A DNA stretch of 64,000 nt, from NCBI RefSeq assembly GCF_950100655.1, contig NZ_CATNLY010000023.1, positions 248,001 through 312,000 on the forward strand, read 5' to 3'. Under the pieces are notes generated by a model. It was given only the letters and a program-made list of their open reading frames with translations, did not search any database and was not told the origin of the DNA. This stretch comes from Pleomorphomonas sp. T1.2MG-36. Lineage in GTDB: Bacteria > Pseudomonadota > Alphaproteobacteria > Rhizobiales > Pleomorphomonadaceae. Position 1 is the first letter of the stretch, and each line of letters begins with the position of its first letter. This document shows, in pieces, positions 1 through 9,130 of the stretch. The position numbers and the translations under genes are program-made.

Positions 1-72
1 ATCCCAACGAGACGCAGCCTCGCGACCGGCGAAGGACCTACCGGGTTGCAGAGCGAGATCATCACCCGCTGA
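1..72 (+). CDS. 3' end of an unidentified gene cut by the window edge
   Basis: The reading frame from base 1 runs 23 codons to a TGA at 70-72 and ends in LQSEIITR. The gene begins outside the window, so only a short tail is visible and no family can be named. It would run in the same direction as the SDR gene that follows about 125 bases later. The open frame is short enough to be chance. Confidence 0.35.
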   Translation: MPTRRSLATGEGPTGLQSEIITR

Positions 73-196
73 AATCCTCTGTTTTTCGGGGAATCATCGC
101 GTACCCGCCATGCCGCATCTTTTTTGATCGACGGCTGCCGCAGACATGATCGATGTGCTGGATTTTTGGTCAAACAACAACAGAAGGTGGAACTTG

Positions 197-973
197 ATGT
201 TGCAGTCACTACACGGAAGGACGGTGATCGTCACCGGTGGCAGCCGGGGCATCGGCAAGGGCATCGCCCTTCGTTTCGGCGAGGCCGGCCTCAACGTGCT
301 GGTGGTATCGCGCAGCGAATCCGATGCGTCAGCCGTCGCCAGGACGATCGGACCGAACGCCAGCGGTTTCAGTGCCGACGTGTCGACGCCGGAGGGATGC
401 ACGGCGATGGCGAAGGCGGCGCTCGATCGCTACGGCGCCATCAACGTGCTGTGCGCCAACGCCGGAATATTTCCGGCGGCCAAGCTGTCGGACATGACGC
501 CGGCCGACTTCGACCATGTGATCTCCACCAACCTTCGCTCCACATTCCTCAGCGTATCGGCGGTGTTGCCGGCCATGACGGCGGCGGGCAGCGGTCGCAT
601 CGTTCTGACGTCTTCCATTACCGGCCCCGTGACCGGCTATCCCGGCTGGTCGCACTATGGCGCCAGCAAGGCTGGTCAACTCGGCTTCATGCGCACTGCG
701 GCGATCGAACTGGCGCCGAAAGGCATCACCGTCAACGCGGTTCTGCCCGGCAACATCTTCACCGAAGGACTTGAGGGAATGGGGCCGGACTACATCGCCA
801 AGATGGAGGCGTCGATCCCACTGAAGCGACTGGGCACGGTGGCCGACATCGCCAACGCTGCCCTGTTCTTTGCCTCCGAGGAGGCCGCCTACATCACCGG
901 GCAGACCATCACCGTCGACGGCGGCCAGATCCTGCCGGAAAGCCTGGGCGCGCTGGAAGCCATGGAGGGGTGA
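197..973 (+). CDS. SDR-family NAD(P)-dependent oxidoreductase (FabG-like)
   Basis: This 258-residue protein is a classical short-chain dehydrogenase/reductase, probably a cytoplasmic NAD(P)-dependent alcohol/ketone oxidoreductase. The cofactor motif TGGSRGIG is at residues 13-20, NAG at 88-90, the structural Asn near 112, the catalytic Ser at 139/140 and the Tyr-Lys pair in SHYGASK at 154 and 158. The C-terminus ends in the usual ITGQTITVDGG segment. The ATG at 197 is chosen because AAGGTGG sits just upstream at about 184-190; the open frame extends to 146 without a comparable ribosome site. The length matches the family. The substrate is unknown, and no operon partner downstream on this strand helps to narrow it. 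Confidence 0.9.
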   Translation: MLQSLHGRTVIVTGGSRGIGKGIALRFGEAGLNVLVVSRSESDASAVARTIGPNASGFSADVSTPEGCTAMAKAALDRYGAINVLCANAGIFPAAKLSDMTPADFDHVISTNLRSTFLSVSAVLPAMTAAGSGRIVLTSSITGPVTGYPGWSHYGASKAGQLGFMRTAAIELAPKGITVNAVLPGNIFTEGLEGMGPDYIAKMEASIPLKRLGTVADIANAALFFASEEAAYITGQTITVDGGQILPESLGALEAMEG

Positions 974-1024
974 GTTTCCGGGGTGGCGGCGCCAGAAGGC
1001 GCCGCTCCTCCGGCTTGCATCCGT

Positions 1025-2353
1025 TCAACGGTCAGCAAGAATCGACTTCAGCGTTTCCACAAAGAAGTCGGCATTTTCCCTTGAGAAGCAGAGCGGTGGC
1101 CGGATCTTCAGCGTGCTGCCCCATAGGCCGGCGGCACCGATCAGGATGCCGCGCTCCTTCATGGCGTTGATGACCGAGGTAGCCAGCCCTTGATCGGGAC
1201 GACCGTCGGCATCGATGAAATCCAGGCCGATGAAGAGGCCGGCTCCGCGCACCGCGCCGATATCGCGGCGGTTGCCCATCACCTGGGTAAGGCTGGCCTT
1301 GAAATAGGCTCCGACATTCCGAGCGTTGTCGACCAGCCCTTCCCTCTCGATGACGCCGAGCACGGCCGCCCCGGCAGCGGCAGCCACCGGATTGCCGCCG
1401 AAGGTGTTGAAATATCCGGTCTCCTCGCAGAACAGCGACAGAAGGTCGGGCCGGGTGACGACGCCGGCCATCGGGAAGCCGTTGCCCATAGGCTTGCCCA
1501 TGGTGACGACGTCGGGAACGATGCCATGTCGCGAGAAGCCCCACAGACCGCCGCCGGTGCGACCGAAGCCAGGCTGCACCTCGTCTGCGATGAAGAGACC
1601 GCCGGCCTTGTGCGCCACCTCGTCAGCCGACCTCAGGAAACCGGGCGGATCGGCGAAGATGCCGTCCGAAGAAAAGATGGTGTCGACAATGACGGCCGCG
1701 AAACCGATGCCCTTTTCTTCGAGATCGTCGATCGCCGCCTGAAGGTTGCCGGCGAAGAAGGCCGCAACATCGCCGCCCGGCGCCAAAGCCGGATCGGGCT
1801 CGGGGATGACGCGGACAAAGTCTGGCACCGGCTTCGACTTCATCGACGATGGCGATATGGCCGTCACGTGATGGGTGTTGCCGTGATAGGCGGCACGCGT
1901 GACGACGAACCCGCGCTTGCCCGTCGCCGCCTCGGCGATGCGCATGGCGAGATCGTTGCTCTCGGAGCCGGTGCAGGTCATCGTGAGGTTGGAGAGCGGC
2001 GCCGGAAACTTCGACAACAGCTTCTCGGCATAGGCTTCAACTGGCCGAGTCAGGTAGCGGGTATGAATGTTGAGAACGGCGATCTGCGCGGCCACCGCCT
2101 CGGCAACGGCGGGATGGGAATGCCCGATTGACGGAACGTTGTTGTAGACGTCGAGGTAGCGCTTGCCGTGGGCGTCGTACATGAAGACTCCTTCCGCCCG
2201 CACCATCTCGATCGGCTCCCTGTAGAAGAGAACCGACGAAGCGCCGAAGGTTGCCTGCCGCTTGGCGACCCGCGCCGCCAGTTCCGGCGCCAGCGCCGCC
2301 CCCTCCGAAGCCTCGAAGCGGTTGAGGGCGAGAATCTGCTTGGTCGGGCTCAT
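1025..2353 (-). CDS. Class-III PLP aminotransferase-fold enzyme, probable phospholyase (AGXT2L/ethanolamine-phosphate or phosphohydroxylysine type)
   Basis: This 442-residue protein is a fold-type I PLP enzyme of the class-III aminotransferase family. The PLP lysine is in TMGKPMGNG at about residue 287, preceded by DEVQPGFGRTG near 258. Three segments, RYLDVYNNV near 65, the YHGNTHH region near 156 and DEVQ.GFGR, resemble by memory the AGXT2L1/AGXT2L2 phospholyases more than true transaminases. The start codon overlaps the stop of the upstream kinase gene by ATGA, so the two are translationally coupled. A kinase followed by a phospholyase fits a pathway in which an amino alcohol such as 5-hydroxylysine is phosphorylated and then eliminated to an aldehyde. 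An ordinary omega-aminotransferase is the alternative. Confidence 0.85.
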   Translation of the reverse strand: MSPTKQILALNRFEASEGAALAPELAARVAKRQATFGASSVLFYREPIEMVRAEGVFMYDAHGKRYLDVYNNVPSIGHSHPAVAEAVAAQIAVLNIHTRYLTRPVEAYAEKLLSKFPAPLSNLTMTCTGSESNDLAMRIAEAATGKRGFVVTRAAYHGNTHHVTAISPSSMKSKPVPDFVRVIPEPDPALAPGGDVAAFFAGNLQAAIDDLEEKGIGFAAVIVDTIFSSDGIFADPPGFLRSADEVAHKAGGLFIADEVQPGFGRTGGGLWGFSRHGIVPDVVTMGKPMGNGFPMAGVVTRPDLLSLFCEETGYFNTFGGNPVAAAAGAAVLGVIEREGLVDNARNVGAYFKASLTQVMGNRRDIGAVRGAGLFIGLDFIDADGRPDQGLATSVINAMKERGILIGAAGLWGSTLKIRPPLCFSRENADFFVETLKSILADR

Positions 2354-3354
2354 GCCACCCCCTTCAGGAAATCGGAGCCAAGGTAGCGATCGGCGAGCTC
2401 GATGGTGCCGGCGGTGTATGCCGTACCCATGGACTGCGCCGTCGGCGTTTCCGAGTGAGAGGCGATCCAGGCGGTGAGCTGCATCCGCCTCAGCATCACC
2501 AGCATGGGCAACGCCGCCACCTGCTCGGGATCGAGCGAGGCGAGGCGAGCATAGCCGTCGAGCCAGGCCGCCATCAGTTCGGGTATGAAGGGAGCGGTCT
2601 CCATGAAGGAGATCGAAGCGGCAAAATCGTAGGCGAACCAGGAGAAGCCGCAGTCGTCAAAGTCGATGACGCCGAGCCGTTCCCCGTCGACCAAGAGGTT
2701 GGCGGCGCGCATGTCGGCATGGATCAGGCCGAACCGATCGGGCGACGTTCCGAAGGCCGCCGTTTCATGCTGAAGCCGGGCCGCCACCCGTTCCAGGATC
2801 GCCCGCCCGGCGGCGTCGAGGCCAAGCGCCGCGCGCCAGTCGCCCCAATAGGCGTTCGGGCCGATGATGGTGTCGAATGTCCAGGTCTTGCGGACAAACC
2901 CTGGCGGCGGCGACCACGCCCGACTGTGAGCGTGGAGACGGGCGGAGATTTCTCCGAGATGGCAATACCAGCGGGCGAGGTCGTCGGTCTCATCGGGCGC
3001 CTTGCCGCGCATGAACTCGAACGCCACGACGTTGCGGCGCGTTTCGCCATCGAAGAAGGTGGCGAGCAGCCGCCCATCCGTTGAGTGAAGCGGTGCCGGC
3101 GTGGCGATGACACCCGCTGCCCTGAGCGCCTCGATCCACTGGAGTTCAGAGGCGATCTCCTGGTCGCTGTGGTAGGCCGGACGATGGACGCGCAGGACCA
3201 GTTGGCGGCCTCCTTCCGCGTCGTCCACCTTGAAGGTGGCATTCTCGGAAATGGTCAGCAGCGACAGTTCCGCTGTTTCGTCGATATTCCAAGTCGGTAG
3301 CGCCGAGCGCAGGCCACCTTCGAGACGGGCGAGAAAGGCATCATGATAAAGCAT
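2350..3354 (-). CDS. APH-family phosphotransferase, probable hydroxylysine/amino-alcohol kinase
   Basis: This 334-residue protein has the aminoglycoside-phosphotransferase/homoserine-kinase-like fold. The catalytic loop is HADMRAANLL at 212-221 (His212, Asp214, Asn219), followed by the metal-binding IDFDDCG at 230-236. An N-terminal lobe with ATFKV near 39-43 and LVLRVHRP near 52-59 fits the nucleotide-binding sheet. It is the first gene of a two-gene operon and overlaps the class-III aminotransferase gene by four bases. In animals and some bacteria a kinase of this fold works with an AGXT2L-type phospholyase on hydroxylysine; that role is inferred here from the pairing. Antibiotic resistance is unlikely in this context. 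Confidence 0.8.
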   Translation of the reverse strand: MLYHDAFLARLEGGLRSALPTWNIDETAELSLLTISENATFKVDDAEGGRQLVLRVHRPAYHSDQEIASELQWIEALRAAGVIATPAPLHSTDGRLLATFFDGETRRNVVAFEFMRGKAPDETDDLARWYCHLGEISARLHAHSRAWSPPPGFVRKTWTFDTIIGPNAYWGDWRAALGLDAAGRAILERVAARLQHETAAFGTSPDRFGLIHADMRAANLLVDGERLGVIDFDDCGFSWFAYDFAASISFMETAPFIPELMAAWLDGYARLASLDPEQVAALPMLVMLRRMQLTAWIASHSETPTAQSMGTAYTAGTIELADRYLGSDFLKGVA

Positions 3355-3393
3355 GCTGGCCGGATCCGTGCAGGACTATATTTGCAGATGCAA

Positions 3394-3407
3394 CAACATT
3401 AATGTTG
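3394..3407. promoter_or_regulatory. 14-bp palindrome upstream of the kinase/phospholyase operon
   Basis: CAACATTAATGTTG is a perfect palindrome 40-53 bases upstream of the kinase start. A related half, TGCAACATT, recurs at 3412-3420. A TATAGT -10-like hexamer for the minus strand lies at 3375-3380, so the palindrome covers the -35 region where a repressor or activator could act. No regulator gene is adjacent. The rest of the 3355-3812 gap holds only the terminator at its far end. Confidence 0.4.
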
Positions 3408-3756
3408 GAATTGCAACATTAAAAACTGGTCACTCCCACAGCGGAAGCCAGTGCAGGCTCCCATTGGCGGAATTTGTCGCCCCGGAGCTTTCGGCGATCA
3501 AGTCAGTTCAACCAATTGGCGGACGCCTCGACCGTGTCCCATGGCAGACCGGCCGGCATAGGCTCGATCTGTCGCCCATTGTGCTGGCAGCCATCGACGC
3601 TTCGACCCTGACTGCCGCCACCGGCGGGCGACAAGCGAGCCGATGCTGATTGCAACGGACTTCGGCGGATTGGAATCCAATCTTGTCTCTGAGCGCAAGA
3701 TATTCCAGGCACAAGCCGGATGACGCATCACCACGCCTTGGCTCCTCAAGCAAAAA

Positions 3757-3781
3757 TCCCCGGGGAGCTTATCCCCGGGGA
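3757..3781 (-). terminator. Rho-independent terminator of the sugar ABC operon
   Basis: Two copies of TCCCCGGGGA are separated by a five-base loop, giving a strong GC stem. On the minus strand the second arm is followed at once by ATTTTTG. It lies about 30 bases past the stop of the substrate-binding protein gene, where the operon should end. Confidence 0.85.
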
Positions 3782-3812
3782 CCACGTTCAGGAGGAGATT
3801 TGCCGCTTGCGA

Positions 3813-4748
3813 TCAGCGAGCCGCCGTCCAGCCCTTGTAGTCGGCGATGTTCTCGCGCGTCACCAGCTTGGAGGGAAGCAGCGTTACCTGCTGCGCCGGC
3901 TTCTTGCCGTTGATCAGGTCGATGCCGATCTGCGTGGCGAGCTGGGCCATGGCATAGGGATCCTGGCTCGACGAGGCGACGACGAGCGACGACGTGTCCT
4001 TCAGCTCGGCCTCGATGTCCGGCGCGCCGTCAACAGCGGTGATGAACAGGTTCGTGCGGTTGGCCTGCTTGGCGGCAAGGCTGGCGCCAATGCCCGTCGG
4101 GTCGTTGATGGCGAACACGGCGTCGATCTTCTCGAAGCGCGTCAGCATCGACTGCATGACGTTCAGGCCGCCGTCGCGCGAGCCCTTGGCGTCCTGGTCG
4201 TCCGAGAGAACCTTGATGCCGGAGTTGGCGCCGAACACCTTCTTGCAGCCGACGACGCGGTCGGTGACGGCCGAGACCTGCGGGCCGTTGACGATGACGA
4301 CGTCACCCTTTCCTTGAAGCTTGTCGACGATGTACTGGCAGGCGATCTCGCCGGCCTGGACGTTGTCGGTCGTCACGGTGGCGTCGGCGCCGTCGGCGGC
4401 GGTATCAACGGCCACGACGGGAATGCCGGCGGCCTGAGCGCGGGCGATGGCGGGCGCCACGGCCTTCGGATCGGCCGGGTTCAGAAGGATCAGGTCGACG
4501 CCGGCGGCGATGAAGTTGTCGATCTGGGTGAACTGCTTGTTCATGTCGTAGTCGTAGCCGAGCGCGGTGACTTCGACGTTGGGATTGACTTCCTTGGCCT
4601 TGTCCGTCGCGCCGGTCGCGAGAGCCACGAAGAACGGATTGCCCATCGAGCCGAGCGAGATGCCGATCTTGTTGAGGTCTTTGGCCGAGGCGGCGCCGGT
4701 CAGAGCGACAACGGCGGCGGCGGCAAGCAGAATGCTGCGAGACTTCAT
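3813..4748 (-). CDS. Periplasmic sugar-binding protein of an ABC importer (RbsB-like)
   Basis: This 311-residue protein is a type I periplasmic binding protein (Peripla_BP_4, ribose/galactose family). It has a cleavable signal peptide (MKSRSILLAAAAVVALTGAASA, cut near residue 22) and typical blocks: GSMGNPFFVAL near 33-43, AAGVDLILLNPADP near 81-94 and a DQDAKGSR region near 183. It should bind a pentose or hexose in the periplasm and deliver it to the permease encoded upstream on the same strand. The gene is last in an operon with ROK regulator, ATPase and permease genes, and is followed by a strong terminator. A 270-base spacer with an inverted repeat separates it from the permease gene. 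The exact sugar cannot be read from sequence. Confidence 0.92.
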   Translation of the reverse strand: MKSRSILLAAAAVVALTGAASAKDLNKIGISLGSMGNPFFVALATGATDKAKEVNPNVEVTALGYDYDMNKQFTQIDNFIAAGVDLILLNPADPKAVAPAIARAQAAGIPVVAVDTAADGADATVTTDNVQAGEIACQYIVDKLQGKGDVVIVNGPQVSAVTDRVVGCKKVFGANSGIKVLSDDQDAKGSRDGGLNVMQSMLTRFEKIDAVFAINDPTGIGASLAAKQANRTNLFITAVDGAPDIEAELKDTSSLVVASSSQDPYAMAQLATQIGIDLINGKKPAQQVTLLPSKLVTRENIADYKGWTAAR

Positions 4749-4975
4749 GACTATGTTCCTCCTTGGGATGCCGGCTGAGTCAGGCGGATCTCCTCCCGCC
4801 CGACGCGCCCGCTATGTCCGGCCGGCCGCGAGGCGGTCCCGCCGGTGGATTGCAGGGGCGCCGCGACTACCGGACCTGGCCGGCGGAAACGTCACCCCAG
4901 ATGCGGAGGCGGGGACGGCCCGCCGCCGAATTGCCTGGATTGGGCAAAATGCGTTTCCCAATCCTTCGTTTTCTC

Positions 4976-5019
4976 GCATCCGCCTGGTCCGAAAAGCCTC
5001 CAACTTTTCGGGCAGATGC
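4976..5019 (-). repeat. Imperfect inverted repeat between permease and binding-protein genes
   Basis: The arms GCATCCGCC (4976-4984) and GGCAGATGC (5011-5019) pair with one mismatch, and inside them CCGAAAAG (4989-4996) pairs perfectly with CTTTTCGG (5004-5011, sharing two bases with the outer arm). The hairpin lies immediately after the permease stop codon. It may protect or attenuate mRNA so that the downstream binding protein is made at a different level. It resembles the short intergenic palindromes common in rhizobial genomes. Confidence 0.6.
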
Positions 5020-6027
5020 TCAGGTCCGCGCACCACCTTGCGAACGGACGCGGTCGAGCGCCACGGCGATGATGATGACGAGGCCCTTGATGATGTACTG
5101 CCAGATGTCGGAGACGCCGATCAGCACCAGCCCGTTGGACAGCACGGCGATGATCAGCGCGCCGATCAGCGTGCCCCAGATGGAGCCGACACCGCCGGTG
5201 AACGAAGTACCGCCGAGGATGACCGCCGCGATGGCGTCGAGTTCGTAGGACTGGCCGAGCTGGGTGCCGTTGGCGGCGAACAGACGCGCCGCGCTCATCA
5301 CGCCGCCGAGGCCGGCCATCAGGCCCGAGAAGCCGTAGACGAACAGGAATACCGCCCAGACCTTGATGCCGGAGAGGCGGGCGGCGCTCTCGTTGCCGCC
5401 GGTGGCGTAGATGTGCACGCCGAGCACCGTCCGGCGCAGGATGATCCAGGTGACGATGACCGACAGGAAGGCGATGATCACCAGCCAGGGGATGCCGAAC
5501 AGGTAGCCGTTGCCGATGAAGGCGAAGGGCAGATGCGAGTTGAAGACGGTGGTGTCGTTGCCGAGCAATCGGGCGACGCCGCGCACGGCGGTCAGCGAGC
5601 CGAGCGTCGAGATGAACGGCGGCAGGCCGATGAAGGCGACCAGCGAACCGTTGATGAGGCCGAACAGCAGGCCGGCGAACAGCGCCAGCGGAATGCCGAT
5701 CATGCCCATGTCGGGGATCAGCGAGCCCATGACCGCCACCATGGCCGAGGCGGCCAGGATGGAGCCGACGGAGAGGTCGATGCCGCCGGTGAGGATCACC
5801 GCCGTCATGCCGCAGGCCAGAACGGTGTTGATCGACGCCTGCTGCGTCACGATCGACAGGTTCTGCGGCGAGATGAAGCGGCCGGACATCAGCTGGAAGG
5901 CGATGCCGAGCAGGATCAGGATCGGCAGCATGCCGACCGTGCGAATGATCTGCTGGATGAGGACCTGGCGATTGGCAGCGGCCTTCTCGCGGGTGAGATC
6001 GGCGGCCGACGAGGTTTCCTGGGACAT
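5020..6027 (-). CDS. Sugar ABC transporter permease (RbsC-like)
   Basis: This 335-residue inner-membrane protein is the permease of a ribose-type importer (BPD_transp_2 family). About eight to ten hydrophobic segments are visible. The family signature TGGIDLSVGSI is near residue 80 and AAVILGGTSFTGGVG near 260. The start at 6027 is chosen because AAGGGA precedes that ATG and gives MSQETSSAADL; the open frame extends further upstream into the ATPase gene without support. The ATPase gene ends 31 bases upstream. The complex would import an unidentified sugar together with the neighbouring RbsA- and RbsB-like proteins. Confidence 0.92.
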   Translation of the reverse strand: MSQETSSAADLTREKAAANRQVLIQQIIRTVGMLPILILLGIAFQLMSGRFISPQNLSIVTQQASINTVLACGMTAVILTGGIDLSVGSILAASAMVAVMGSLIPDMGMIGIPLALFAGLLFGLINGSLVAFIGLPPFISTLGSLTAVRGVARLLGNDTTVFNSHLPFAFIGNGYLFGIPWLVIIAFLSVIVTWIILRRTVLGVHIYATGGNESAARLSGIKVWAVFLFVYGFSGLMAGLGGVMSAARLFAANGTQLGQSYELDAIAAVILGGTSFTGGVGSIWGTLIGALIIAVLSNGLVLIGVSDIWQYIIKGLVIIIAVALDRVRSQGGART

Positions 6028-6058
6028 GGCGGTTCCCTTGCTTACGTTTCTTGTGACT

Positions 6059-7606
6059 TCAGGCAGCCGGTGCGCTCGGGTGAGCGAGGCCGGCAGCCAA
6101 GGCAATGATGTTTTCCTGGGTGATCGCGATGCCGGTGGTGCCGCCGACCTCGCCGACGATATGACCTTCCCGCATCACCAGCACACGGTCGGCGATGCCG
6201 ACCACTTCAGGCATCTCCGAGGAGATGACCAGCACGCCGACGCCCGCTTTCACGAGGTCGTCGATGATGCGATAGATTTCCGACTTGGCGCCGATGTCGA
6301 CGCCACGCGTCGGCTCGTCGAGGATCAGCACGCGCGGCTTGGTTTCCAGAAGGCGCGACAGCAGAACCTTCTGCTGGTTGCCGCCGGACAGTGAACCGAC
6401 CTCGACGATCGGGCCGGCCACGCGGATCGACAGCGCCTTGATGGCATCGACCGCCCTGAGCTTGGCCTTCTTGAGATCGAGAAGGCCACCCTTGCCGGCG
6501 TCACGACCGATCACCTGCAGATTGATGTTCTCCTGCACCGTCATGTCGAGGAACAGGCCCTGCCCTTTGCGGTCCTCGGTGAGATAGACGATGCCGGAAT
6601 CCACCGCCTGGATCGGCTTGTTGATGTCGAGCGGCTTGCCGTCGAGCGCCACCGTTCCGCTCTTGCGACCGTCGGCGCCGTAGATCAGGCGGGCGAGCTC
6701 GGTGCGTCCCGACCCGACCAGTCCGGCAAGGCAGAGAACCTCGCCACGGTGCAGGTCGAGAGAACAACCGCGGACGCGGTGGCCATCGCTCATGTCGCGA
6801 ACCGACAGGATCACCTCGCCGCGGCTGCCCTTGGCGTCGTGGTCCTTCTTGTAGAACTTGGACAAGTCGCGGCCGACCATCATCTTGACCAGCGCCTCGG
6901 CCTTGAGGTCCTCGCGCATCAGCGTGCCGACGTAGCTGCCGTCGCGCAGCACCGAGCAGCGGTCGCCCAGCTCGTAGACCTCCGCCATGCGGTGCGAGAT
7001 GTAGATGATGGCGAGACCATCGGCGCGCAGCGTGCGAATGAGGTCGAACAGCTTGTCGGTCTCGCGCGATGACAGGGCCGTCGTCGGCTCGTCCATGACC
7101 AGAATGCGGGCGTTGGCGTGAATGGCGCGGGCAATCTCCACCATCTGCCGTTCGGCGATCGACAGCGTCGAAACCACCGTCGTCGGGCCGAAGGTGGCGC
7201 CGAGGCGGTCGAGCACGCCCTGGCATTCGGCGCGCATGCGGGTCCGGTCGACCTGACCGCCCGACGACAGCTCGCGTCCGAGATAGATGTTCTCGGCCAC
7301 CGTCAGGTTCGGCGACAGGCTGAGTTCCTGGTAGATGACGGCGATGCCCTTCGTCTTGGCGCTCAGCGGGCCGTCGATGTGGATCACCTCGCCATTGATG
7401 CGAAGTTCGCCGCCGGGATCGGCGCGGTAGGCGCCCGACAGGATCTTCATCAGTGTCGATTTGCCGGCACCATTCTCGCCCATCAGGGCGTGTACCTCGC
7501 CCGGATAGACGGTCAGCTCGACATTGGCGAGCGCCTTCACGCCGGGAAAGGTCTTGGAGATGCCGCGCATCTCAAGGATGGGTGTCGTCTCAGGCGCGGA
7601 CGGCAT
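6059..7606 (-). CDS. Sugar ABC transporter ATP-binding protein with two ATPase domains (RbsA/MglA-like)
   Basis: This 515-residue protein has tandem ABC ATPase domains, as is usual for carbohydrate CUT2 importers. The first has Walker [13 protein letters not shown] near residues 43-54 and Walker B ILVMDEPT near 167. The second has the degenerate Walker A region [12 protein letters not shown] near 292 and a signature [15 protein letters not shown] near 412 followed by LILDEPTRG. It energises uptake by the permease encoded just downstream. Its first codons overlap the end of the ROK regulator gene by 17 bases, so regulator and transporter share a transcript. Confidence 0.93.
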   Translation of the reverse strand: MPSAPETTPILEMRGISKTFPGVKALANVELTVYPGEVHALMGENGAGKSTLMKILSGAYRADPGGELRINGEVIHIDGPLSAKTKGIAVIYQELSLSPNLTVAENIYLGRELSSGGQVDRTRMRAECQGVLDRLGATFGPTTVVSTLSIAERQMVEIARAIHANARILVMDEPTTALSSRETDKLFDLIRTLRADGLAIIYISHRMAEVYELGDRCSVLRDGSYVGTLMREDLKAEALVKMMVGRDLSKFYKKDHDAKGSRGEVILSVRDMSDGHRVRGCSLDLHRGEVLCLAGLVGSGRTELARLIYGADGRKSGTVALDGKPLDINKPIQAVDSGIVYLTEDRKGQGLFLDMTVQENINLQVIGRDAGKGGLLDLKKAKLRAVDAIKALSIRVAGPIVEVGSLSGGNQQKVLLSRLLETKPRVLILDEPTRGVDIGAKSEIYRIIDDLVKAGVGVLVISSEMPEVVGIADRVLVMREGHIVGEVGGTTGIAITQENIIALAAGLAHPSAPAA

Positions 7607-8858
7607 AGTCTCTGAACTCCCTGAACATGGGCGCCGTACCGGTCAGGATCGACGAGCGCGGCGAGAAGTTGAAGAAGAGCGGCAGCGTGGCGGCGCCGAG
7701 CGCACCGGCCCGGGCCCGGAACGAGCCCTCGATCACCTGGGCTACGGGGACGCTTTCCGGTGCGGCGGTCGCGAGCGCCTTGGCGAGACGTTCGACGATG
7801 ATCTCGACGAGGCCGCAGTCGAGATCGCCCTCGAGAATGACCTGGTCGACATCAAGCGCCGCCGTGGTGGAAAGGATGGCCGGGACGAAGGCAGCCACTG
7901 CGTCGTCGATCCACTCGTCGAAGGCGGCCGGTCGAGGCGCGCGGCGAAAAAGATCGCCAATCTCGGCCAGAGTATCGACGGCGTGACCGTGCCAGCGCAG
8001 GTGCCGCCGGAGCCCGGCCAGCGACGTCCGGGTCAGCAGGACGTCGAAGGAGCGCTCCGGCCGCGGCGCCGAGGGCAGCGCCGACGCCGGCACGGGCATC
8101 ATGGCAAAGTCGCCGGCGTTGCCCCGACTGCCACGCAGGCAATCGCCATCGAGAACGACACCGCCGCCAACAGCGCCACCGATGAAAAGGTAGATGAAGT
8201 CCGATCGCGTCCGCCCATGACCATAGAACAGTTCGGCAATGGCGGCGGCATTGCCGTCGTTCTCAAGAAAAACGGGAATGCCGGTCTGCGCCTCAAGGGC
8301 GGCGCCGAAATCGAAGTCGTCCCACAGGCGGAAGGAACTGGCCGGCAACTCCAGCTCGCGCAGCCAGCTTCCCAGATGATAGGGTTGGGCAAGACCAATG
8401 CCGGCCAGCCGCTCCCAGCGTTCCGGCCCGATTTCCGTCTCGATCGACTTGATGTCGGCGACAACGGTCGCCAGCATGTCCTTGGGCGGCGGCAACAGCG
8501 TGTCATGCGCCCGGCTGGCGAGGATGCGCCCTCCGAAATCGACGCATATCGTCTCGTAGCCGACCCGGTCGATGCGAACGCCGATGGAATAGGCCCCCTC
8601 AGGCGCCAGCGCCAGCATGGTGGCCGGCTGACCGCGCAACCCCTCGCGCTTCTTGCCAAGCTCGACCACGAGCCCGGCGGCGGCGAGATAAGCGGTGATG
8701 GCGCCGATGGCGTTGTTGGTGAGGCCGGCCTCCCGAGCAAGATCGGTCTTGGACGCCTCGCCGAAACGGCGCAGCGCCTGTAGCACGATCCGCTCATTGT
8801 AGAGGCGCACCTGGGCAGAGTTCGACCCCTGCCCGGTCCGCGTCGTGCGGGCCGACAT
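7590..8858 (-). CDS. ROK-family transcriptional regulator lacking the ROK zinc motif
   Basis: This 422-residue protein joins an N-terminal winged helix (about 15-80, with [19 protein letters not shown]) to a ROK sugar-kinase-like domain. Such proteins usually repress sugar genes and are released by the sugar or its phosphate. [14 protein letters not shown] near 223-237 is the expected glycine-rich segment. The usual zinc site (GHM followed by a C.CG..GC cluster) is absent: the stretch after GNAGDFAMM has no cysteines. It is therefore probably a regulator without kinase activity. It heads the sugar ABC operon and overlaps the ATPase gene, so autoregulation is likely. Confidence 0.85.
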   Translation of the reverse strand: MSARTTRTGQGSNSAQVRLYNERIVLQALRRFGEASKTDLAREAGLTNNAIGAITAYLAAAGLVVELGKKREGLRGQPATMLALAPEGAYSIGVRIDRVGYETICVDFGGRILASRAHDTLLPPPKDMLATVVADIKSIETEIGPERWERLAGIGLAQPYHLGSWLRELELPASSFRLWDDFDFGAALEAQTGIPVFLENDGNAAAIAELFYGHGRTRSDFIYLFIGGAVGGGVVLDGDCLRGSRGNAGDFAMMPVPASALPSAPRPERSFDVLLTRTSLAGLRRHLRWHGHAVDTLAEIGDLFRRAPRPAAFDEWIDDAVAAFVPAILSTTAALDVDQVILEGDLDCGLVEIIVERLAKALATAAPESVPVAQVIEGSFRARAGALGAATLPLFFNFSPRSSILTGTAPMFREFRDYAVRA

Positions 8859-9130
8859 TCACACTCCCCCCGGAGCAGAGCAAAGCAACCGACTTGTCGA
8901 CTGTTGAAGGTAGCGACGACGGCCTCCCAACCGTCGTCGCCCAGCCGAGGCAAGATCTCCCGTGCTTCCCTCGATTAATTAATTCACGATGAAGAACTTA
9001 GGTCCGATAACCCAGACCGTCAATTCAGCCAAAAGCATGAACGACATCCGATTGACTTCGGCATGGAGTCGGCGCATCGCGCGCAAATCTGACGCGCGAT
9101 AATGTTGAATTGTTTCAATCGGTAAGGCGG

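Noticed and set aside
4567..6108. 513-codon plus-strand frame over the sugar permease gene
   Set aside because: Antisense shadow of the permease and binding-protein genes, rich in Asp, Gln and Arg as mirror frames are.
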